In this document: positions 56,233-64,000 of the stretch, one piece after another
How positions within the stretch are numbered: the first letter of the stretch is position 1
How the letters are laid out: each line of letters opens with the position of its first letter
NCBI GenBank assembly: GCA_907163375.1
Contig: CAJQUW010011503.1
Coordinates: 1-64,000, forward strand
DNA from: Prostheceraeus crozeri
Lineage: Eukaryota; Platyhelminthes; Polycladida; Euryleptidae
Direction: 5' to 3'
Length of the DNA stretch: 64,000 bases
The notes under the pieces: model-generated
Told to the model about the DNA's origin: nothing
Seen by the model: only the letters and a program-made list of their open reading frames with translations
Database searches by the model: none
Position numbers and translations under genes: made by a program

Positions 56233-56628
56233 TTGGTCGGTAGCATCCAATTCATTATCATAAATACAAGCGTTGCACTTTATTAAGTGCTGAAGCCGTA
56301 GACCTTCTTGAGTTCTTCGAAGGAATACTTCATGTGGGCGTATAGTAAGCGTTAAACCTATACCATGGAGGGATTCATACCCGTTTGCTATAGATCCTTC
56401 CAATCTGAGCGGCGTGATCCAGGCTTCTCCGACTTGGCGTATTTAGGCTATGACATCCTGAAAAGCTGAAATACTAAACCCCTGGGAGGTAGTATTTCAG
56501 TCTTACCGTGGGTGCGGGATTTCCCATGGGATCGGAATATGTGACATGCTCCAGCAGAAGTGATTTTCGTGGCTGTGTGCTTCCATAGAAGTCATACAAA
56601 ATTTGTCGAAATATCATGCGAGATGTAT
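56233..56628. other. Unassigned stretch with one hairpin
   Basis: CTGAAATACTA (56466) and TAGTATTTCAG (ending 56500) form a perfect 11-bp stem around 13 nt. No known small RNA family was recognised, and no gene is seen. Confidence 0.4.
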
Positions 56629-56645
56629 CCCTAGATGCCCGTTTT

Positions 56646-56900
56646 TGGATAAAACATGCATGATTCCCATGCATGATCATACATGATTCATGCATGATCA
56701 TGTATGATTTATGCATGACCATGCATGTTTCATACATGATCATGCATGTCTCATGCATGATCATGCATGCACCATACATGGCCATGCATGATTTTCATGC
56801 ATGTTTTATCCATGAGACATCCATGTTATATGTATGAGACATGCATGTTATATCTATGAGACATGCATGTTTTGTCAATGAAATATCAATGATTTAATCA
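56646..56900. repeat. ATGCATG/ATGATCATG-rich repeat
   Basis: Dense alternation of CATGCATGATCATGCATG-type words, then three copies of a GAGACATGCATGTTATAT-like unit. Because ATGCATG and TGATCA are self-complementary, the segment is highly palindromic. Open frames with MxMHExCMIMxE repeats on the minus strand are by-products. Confidence 0.85.
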
Positions 56901-59900
56901 TGTGACATCTATAATTTTACCATCGAATAGATGAAATTAACCAGGGATGCTAGTATCATTGTACAATCTGTATTGTAAGTTTATAGCACATTTTTGTCGT
57001 GGAGTGATGAATTCTACATGTTGCATGAATACAACATTGTAAAATTTACGAACATGCAGAACTTACTTTACAAATTGAAATACATTCATTACATTCCTGG
57101 CAAATTCCAGTCACTCCAGCATAGATGTGGCGCAAAGGCCATACATTATCTTCGATATAAAATTGCACATGTCACAGAGACATTCAAATGCAAATTAAAT
57201 AACCGTGTATAAAATCAACATCATGTTTATAGCAATGTATTGAAGACACAAGGAAAATTCATGCACAACGTGAATTAATGAAACGCAAATGAATCAGTCT
57301 CTAACACAGTTTTCAATCTCCGATTCAAAAAACATTTCTAATGAATTTATGGAATAAAAAATTAGAAAGAAGAGCTTTTACATGTTATTTGTAATTAGTA
57401 AAATAAGGTATTTTTCAAAAAAGACTCTGATCGAATAACAAATCATAATTCTAAAAGCTATCAGAGAAGTGTATTTTCTAGAAATGTTTTAAAACGATTA
57501 AAATGGCAGTGCAAGCGATTATTCGGAAGATGTTACTCTGAAATATTCTTTATATATTTTCTTGATGCAGCATTGTCGACCGGAAGGGTGCCATGACAGT
57601 TTATTGAGAAATTTAGTTGAAAGATATTTGAAATCATAATAAGAAACGATTGATCACTCATTCAGCTTATGGAGTTTTCTTCTGGAGCAAATATGTTATG
57701 GCACGGTACGCTTCTTCCCTTTGAGCTATACCGAATATAACGCTGTAGATTGAAGTGTATTCTTTTGTTCTTAATTCAAATTTCAAGCATGATTGATTTT
57801 CCGCACAATAGTAATCGTGTAAGAAAATATTTGTTAGACCTACATTTGGTAAAATAATTATTCTTGCTAAAATTATCCTTTGTACGATAGCATTCATAGA
57901 GATTACAAAAACTGAGCCCTGCTCTCCCAAGTAAACAGCAGAAGGAATGGATATCCTTCAAAAATAAAATTTTCCATACGTATTTAGAAAATGCACAAAG
58001 TTTTACCACCGTATAGGATGACGTTCATATAGTAGCACACATCGAACGATCAGATACAAATAATTTTGAAGAAAATCACTGTTATCAACATAAAGAAAAT
58101 TTCTCTTTCCGGATTTGATCATCCTTCATTTGAAAATCCTTCCAACCAGAAAACATGCCCACAGTCCGAATGCGTATTTCACGTCATCTGAAACACTGTC
58201 ATTTCGAGTCGAACACCGTCGCGACGTCATCATCACATTTTTAAGAATAGAGGTGATGTCACGAAAAATTTACAGTTCAACGGAGAAACAATCACCAGTA
58301 CTATGAAGTTTGAAGCGATGATACGAGGTCACTGAAAAAAAACATCTTCAGTTGGACCACAAGACGTTTGTCCGAATCTGATGATCGGTGGGACGTTGCG
58401 AATATATGAGAGATTTATGGGTAAATAATAATTCCAGTATTTCGGGGTTAATTAGCTCACAAGACAAGACGAAAAAACAGCCGAGCGTAGGTCAGGTATT
58501 GAGTCATTGATGCACAGATACGACGAGTTTGCGCAGCCTCAGCAATAAGCACCTGTAAAAAGAAGACAAATTTTGTGCTGATGTGCAGAGCAGCTAGAAT
58601 TATCATACTTAACTAATCTTAATTAACATTCTATAGGTAGGCCTACTCAAAGTTGAGAAGAGAAATCATTTATAGTAATTTTAGGTGTTGTAGTAAAGAC
58701 TATTAAGAAAACTGCTTTTGACTCATTTCATCTCTGACAATGTGGCAAGCGATATTATTCTTAGGAATTTTGATAGCAAATGAAGATATTCAGGAGTGGT
58801 TGAATTGTGATCATTAACAATTTATGAATTATTTTTTAATCAATGTTTGTAGTATCTATTAATAATTTTATTTTGATATTCAAGTACCGGTAACTGTTTT
58901 TACAAAAATGCAATCTGCAAATAAAAACGGAGTATAGCCTATTGCCGACCGCCTGTCAATCGTTCGTGAAATGAAGATAGTCAGGAATGCTTGAATTTTC
59001 TATAATATTAACACCGTACATGTAATTTCATTTTGTTAAAATCACAATCTGCAAACACACACATAATGTCATCTTGTCTACCGTTTATATGACAGCATCT
59101 CTTCAGGTATTCATGGTGACATGCGGGCCTACAACTAACATGTGACCATAATAACTAGGCCTACGATGATATGAAAAGTGCGATGCATAATTTGTAATAA
59201 GTAAACACAAATTGATATAACAGAGTGGCAATGAGTTTGTACTTCGATTGTTTTATATTAATCGTAAGGCATGAAAAATAATTGATTTTGCAAAACTAAA
59301 CCTATTGTTGGACTGCAACGCATAACTGATCTTTATTACAGTGTGCAGTCCGTCGTGTAGCATCTATGCCTTTTGTGTGCTTGATCATTTTTCTTAAACG
59401 ACTCGAAATATCAAATTGATATCATTTTCTAAAATGTAGCGATTCTGAAAAAATTAATTGAATATCATGGGCGTTAGCTACAGGTTTTCAGTTCAATATT
59501 TATGAAATGGAAATAGTGACCTATTTAAACAAGCTTCCTTGATGAATCCATTTTTCAGAAACAAGATTAAATTGTATAACTTAAGCAGATATCGAATAGC
59601 TCAATAGTTTGTCCGCATTGATAAAAATATTCTCCATCTAAACTTTTTGTAGTCCTGGAATAGATTTTTTATGCCTTATACCATGTTCAATTGTTTCAAT
59701 TTTTTTTTCAATTATTTGTCATCCAAATATTGATGCCATAGCACAAGTATAGCCTACTATTGAAGTGCTAAATTGAAATGGTTTTAATGCGTTAATTTAA
59801 GTTCTTTCATGCTCATAGTTTCTAGCATGCAACTATTTTGTCTCAACATGCCCAGATTTTTCTGCTATTTTCAAAGCAATCAGAAATTACGAATTTAAAA

Positions 59901-60010
59901 GCAGTGTATTACCGTTTCAACATATTCCCATTTGATTATGATTCTTTTCACGACTTTTGATCGATTTTTCAACGAGAAACGTCGTCGTGAAAACTGATAT
60001 GCATGCACAT
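56901..60010. other. Interior of the candidate element: no gene seen
   Basis: About 3.1 kb of AT-rich DNA with only short unconvincing frames (for example 57667-57930 minus and 56994-57212 plus) and no RT, DDE or other domain motif. Confidence 0.35.
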
Positions 60011-60017
60011 TCTCATG

Positions 60018-60099
60018 TTGAATTCAAAGTGAATAGGTCTTGGGTTTTCCATCACACAAATGATGTCACATGCCCAAGACTTATTCACTTTGAATTCAA
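60018..60099. ncRNA. 82-nt near-perfect hairpin (pre-miRNA-like or MITE core)
   Basis: The arms TTGAATTCAAAGTGAATAGG... (60018-60044) and ...ATTCACTTTGAATTCAA (60073-60099) pair over 27 bp with one mismatch (a G:U in RNA) around a 28-nt loop. Size and pairing fit a microRNA precursor, but nothing proves transcription. A second hairpin follows 15 bp later. Confidence 0.4.
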
Positions 60100-60111
60100 T
60101 ATGCCAAGAAT

Positions 60112-60216
60112 TCCTCTTAGCAGCATATTTTAGGAGTTCTTGATAGTTATGATATTTATGTATAAATAAAGGATTCCCAAAATGTGCTGCTAAGAGGAAC
60201 CGAGAGGAATTGAGAT
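60112..60216. repeat. Second hairpin, TTCCTCTTAGCAGCA arms
   Basis: TTCCTCTTAGCAGCATATTT and its near complement AAAATGTGCTGCTAAGAGGAA pair over about 24 bp around a loop of about 55 nt. It lies directly behind the first hairpin; the two may be the ends of one small folded element. Confidence 0.55.
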
Positions 60217-62035
60217 ATTTTGTTGTTGCCAGTAAATTAAATTAAGTGTGACGCTAGTAGCTTTCTAGTATTTGCAAAATTAATAGCAGAGATAGCAGCA
60301 CAGTCATAGAAATGTCTCTACGTGTTCATGGTCAATAAACCAACTTTTGATTTATCGATTGTATCATATGACCAAATCTTTCCTTTGATTTTGTTTTCGG
60401 GATTTCCAAATACATGTACCTAGACTTGCAGTTAAATGCTGTAAGTTGACAAAATAAATTTGGAAACATTTAGAAGCTTACCCTTTTTCTGCGGTTTGAT
60501 CCAAGTGATGAATTTTTAATTCTGATGCACAAATCAAAGGAACTTGATGGCTTCATTGAGTGGAAGAACTCACTGACTACATGCGAGTGTTCATTTTTGA
60601 ATTGTGCTCCATGTTGTGCATGAAAACTAAGTAAGATAATGAAAAAACGTAGACGATGAATAAATAAAGGTGTGTAAGTAGAATATCCTCTTGATGCGCT
60701 GACTTTTGTAATATTAAGCAGTTAACACGGGTTCACGAGAACGAAGAGCGCACAACTTGGGCAGCTTTCTGTCCCACGCACAGAACTAGATTCATCTGCG
60801 CGCGCTTCGGTTTCCTAGAAAGGAAGAGTTATATGTAACCTTATATCGAAATGGCACAGAATTAGACAACTTGCTCCTTCTCGAATGGAAAATTCGTGTA
60901 TCGCTTGCTATTGGAAATGGCAAACAATAAGCTGTCAGCAAAGGACAACAGAGCGTGCGTGCTGTGATATCACTTCGCACACACCAAAACACACATCGAT
61001 GCCTGGCTTCGATTCAATGTATGTACTATACAGTGAGCAATGCCGAGGAGAGGATGTGAAAACATCAAGTGAACTAATTTTCGTACGCCTGCTACTTTCT
61101 TTAATAATGATCGGAAGGGTCAACATTATGGAGAAAACTTGTGGGCAATGATCTGAATTCTTCGAATCTGAAGGAATTTTGGCAATCGAAGCACTTCGCT
61201 GGAACTCACATTAATCCGCAAGCGACGCACGACTTTTTTCCTATCTCTGTAAGGTATTAGGAATTCCTTTTTGGCCACCTAATAGGCTCCTCAATGTGCC
61301 GTCCATTTCGTATTAATCACGCTTCTAGCAAACCGAAGCAGATAAACAAAATATTTAATTCTATGGTCCCACGTGATGGGCGGACAATAATTATTAAGCA
61401 GGGACGCTGAGTCACAGGTATCAACAGTTCCCAGCGAGAGAATATTATCGACCGCTCATGGCTCGCGAATGCGGCCACGATCAGGCTGCCAACAATGTGA
61501 CCGAACTTCCTCAGCTGCGTGCGCGTGGCGAATTTCCTTAATATAGTGACGGAAAGTTATAGAAGCGAGATACGATTACGCAGACTGAGCGAGATACTTA
61601 TGCAATTGTTTCTTTCAGTTACATGCTGATTTAATATCATAAGTTTTGCAAATTACTAGCTAAGTAATTTAGCGATCACACGAGCAAACTGATCAAAGTC
61701 GACTTGCTGATGGGCACGGTGTGGAACTTAGAAACTTCAATAAATGTTTCAATTTGAGAAGAAAAATGTGTGCCGATAGAATTGCTTAATATTGAAAAAA
61801 TATGTCATGTGTAGGCCTAATATTGTTGACCTGTTCGTCAGCATTGACTGATGTTATTGCCATTGTAGCTACAATGTACATGTAGTGAATGTGAAAGATG
61901 ATGAAAAATGAGTAGAAGAAAAGGAAGAAAAGAGGAACGAGTGAGTGAGTGAGAAAGAGAGAAGCGATGAAGTCACCTGAATATCTTAATTATACCCACC
62001 ATTTCATCAAATATAAAGGGCATATATAAAACACT
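60217..62035. other. No gene seen
   Basis: AT-rich, with a more GC-rich patch at 60725-61520 whose short frames on both strands show no motif. AGTGAGTGAGTGAGAAAGAG at about 61945 is a small simple repeat. Confidence 0.35.
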
Positions 62036-62640
62036 CGAAATAATAGTAGACATGCATATTTCATATGTCGTATAGGCCCTATATGTTTCACATGTCGATA
62101 TCCATGGATCATCGATGTTTTATCCATGAGCGATTCTTTGAGTAATTTAAATGCATTTGTTACTTCTTACAGCATCAATATTATTAGTAAAGTCGGTATC
62201 TAACTCAAATGGACAATTCTTCTCTACAGGAAACGCTCTTTTAATTATGTATTTTATCCACGTACATGGATCATCGATGTTTTTACCATGTACAATTCCA
62301 AATTACTATTCTGAGTAATTTTTATATACATTTCCCACTCTTTACAATGCTAAATATTATTAATATAGTTATATCTACACCAAAATAGACCATTTTATTT
62401 AATAAGGAATGAAATTTCTTGATAGGATTTATCCATGATACATGCATCATGCATGTTTTATCCAAAAACGGGCATCTAGGGTATACTAAAAAAATCATCA
62501 TTTCTACAGAAAATCATGGCATGATTGTTAATAAGTGGACATTCACATCGCTTTTATCCTAACTAGCGCGTTGCTGAAACTGAGGCAATTGAGTAGAAAG
62601 CAATTAATGCATGCTCAGCGCTTGTAAGGAATATCATAAG

Positions 62641-62886
62641 CTATTTCCCCGTGTGTCCCAACACATTGGGGTGCGGCGAACGAAATCCAATGTTTTCATC
62701 AGACCCATTAGAAAGATGTTTCAGCAAATTACGACAGGGAGCTGGGCATGCGTATTTTATTTCAGCACAACAGTCTCGAAAAAATACGGGATTGAGCACA
62801 CTAAATTTGTTCTTAGACTTGAAATTGCCCGCCGAGAAATCAAGCGTCATAAAACGTGCGGATGAAGTTTTCCCCGCAAGATGATG
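62641..62886 (+). pseudogene. Possible P-element/THAP9-like transposase scrap
   Basis: The frame 62651-62884 contains SSDPLERCFSKLRQGAGHAY followed by FISAQQS. This resembles the (T/S)DPLExxFxxxRQxxGxxxxxS motif near the C-terminus of P-type/THAP9-like transposases. The rest (NTGLSTLNLFLDLKLP) is consistent but weak. No ends, THAP finger or further domain were found. Overlapping frames on the other strand are shadows. Confidence 0.4.
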
Positions 62887-62889
62887 AAG

Positions 62890-64000
62890 TTTGATTTGAC
62901 CGCAAAAGTGCTTAATTTTAACCACTCTTGTCAAATTCAAGTCTTTCAAAATGCGCGAAGACGCTCAAGGCAGCTGTTTTAAGCCGGGTGATGTGACACT
63001 GATACAATGCATCTTCGATGGATGGTCAAAACCCAATAGGTCAGTCAAAGATCCGGATGTGCGAATTTTTAAATCCCAGCAAAAGCTTGTGGGCTTAGGT
63101 CAAAGACATAGACCCCCGTAGGGGGCCTACATATCTGCAGTGTAGTCTATATAATCTGTATTTATCGATCCTGCTTATCTACCTAGAATGTAATAGTTAC
63201 TTGATAAATTTGATTCCGATTCTTCGACTGTTTAATGAAATTCTGAGCATCCATTGTACATGTTTGCTATGTCGTTCTATTAAAGCACATAAATGCATGC
63301 ACACAAGCAATGCATTGTTGACCGTGACCTGAGATCATGAATTGAAAGTGATTTATCCGAGCTGTATCCCAGCTTTGACGCATGCATGCTCCAATCATTC
63401 AGCTGCTTGCCGATTATTTGGCTCAGTCGAGAACGGGGAGAACCGTACATTGAGCAAAAATTAATTGCTAGTAAAGGAAGTACTTCGTGTATGTACTGTC
63501 TAAAGAGGAGAGCAATGCTAAAATGGACATTCGATTCCATGTTTTGATGGAATCACGGAGAATCGAACGGATTCTGAAATAACGTCCGGATAATCGTAGA
63601 TGCACTGTATACAGTTTTAATCATGTCAAAATCAGCTTTATAGCTCCACTTTGTCACCGTAAACTTGGAACAAAAGCTAAATTTTTCTTTTAGGAGAGCA
63701 ATCATCGCATAGGCTATTCCTGGTTCGGATCTGTGAAATCTGCAAATTGAGATTATCAAAGTTGGATTGTACTCAATCATGTTGTGAAAAACGTCCGTAA
63801 AACTTTCCAAAGAACTCCTAAATAAGTATCAATTCGGTAGAGGAGAATGGATGGGATATACCGGAAATATGCAGGATATTCCTTTTCAAGTCGCAAGAAG
63901 CAGTTCAACTACAATGCTGAAGCACGCATCATCAATCGATAATTTTAATCATTACCGAACAGGAGCTCAAGGTCTAGAGCAAAGATCGGCAATGATAAAA
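62890..64000. other. No gene seen
   Basis: Two minus-strand frames (63280-63540 and 63553-63810) of about 85 codons carry no recognised motif. No repeat ends were seen. The window ends in unassigned DNA. Confidence 0.35.

Larger units (their letters stand above)
56629..62481. mobile_element. Candidate 5.85-kb TIR element with ATGCATG-rich ends
   Basis: The left end CCCTAGATGCCCGTTTTTGG (56629) and the right end, inverted, match over about 36 bp into ATAAAACATGCATGAT. TAT lies directly outside both ends. Inside both ends runs a field of ATGCATG, CATGGATCAT and TTTTATCCATGA motifs (56650-56900 and about 62040-62460). The interior has no recognised transposase; its longest frames look like chance. 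It is either a large non-autonomous element or two inverted copies of a smaller repeat 5.8 kb apart. The class is unknown. Confidence 0.5.

Noticed and set aside
56262-56520. Possible 5S rRNA or snRNA in a GC-richer patch with a hairpin
   Set aside because: None of the conserved words of 5S rRNA, U1 or U2 were found in the right order.
56474-56785. Met/His/Glu repeat protein on the minus strand
   Set aside because: It is a translation of the ATGCATG/ATCATG simple repeat.
60785-61200. Possible exon in a GC-richer patch (frames on both strands)
   Set aside because: Frames overlap on opposite strands, no splice-site pair fits, and no motif is present.

Overview
The window looks like metazoan (probably marine invertebrate) nuclear DNA. 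It is AT-rich and gene-poor, has no bacterial operons, and is packed with eukaryotic mobile elements: CR1/L2/jockey-type LINEs, mariner and Tc1 elements, piggyBac, pogo-like and hAT-like elements, a Penelope-like reverse transcriptase relic, and one very large palindromic insertion. The taxon is inference only. No rRNA or tRNA gene and no CRISPR array could be recognised.

Region by region: 1-5125 is an 18-bp minisatellite split by a decayed LINE (about 1018-4225). 5563-6227 may hold the last two exons of an unrecognised host gene. 7127-8893 is a mariner-type transposon with an unbroken transposase and almost identical long terminal inverted repeats (TIRs). 10125-10651 is a deletion derivative of a similar element, and 11620-13330 is a hAT-like non-autonomous element holding a smaller nested element. 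13443-31344 is the standout: a 17.9-kb insertion that is almost entirely one inverted repeat (arms about 8.88 kb, spacer 141 bp), with 5'-AG...CT-3' ends and a perfect 6-bp target duplication. It interrupts the last codons of a minus-strand LINE whose 5' part lies at 31345-33110. 33800-34930 is a Penelope-like RT relic. 35917-39580 may be a small two-exon host gene on the minus strand, with a decayed mariner (36975-38842) in its intron. 40360-46862 is an L2/CR1-type LINE split at a TTAA by a broken piggyBac (41436-44492). 47686-50808 is a candidate piggyBac-like element containing a Tc1 element (48366-49758). 51269-54255 is a LINE relic bracketed by an inverted repeat. 54901-56230 is a deletion derivative of a pogo-like element with a PHD-type finger. 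56629-62481 is a candidate 5.85-kb TIR element with ATGCATG-rich ends. After 62600 only a P-element/THAP9-like scrap is suspected.

The most interesting object is the palindrome. Its ends and 6-bp duplication match the Polinton/Maverick pattern, but instead of the usual gene set its arms are layered arrays of unrelated tandem repeats. Each arm also carries one inward-facing 78-codon frame with CxC and CPxH pairs, a TATA box upstream, and a perfect stem-loop around its stop codon. The interrupted LINE frame continues cleanly on the far side of the insertion. This argues that the palindrome is a real integrated unit and not an assembly fold-back.
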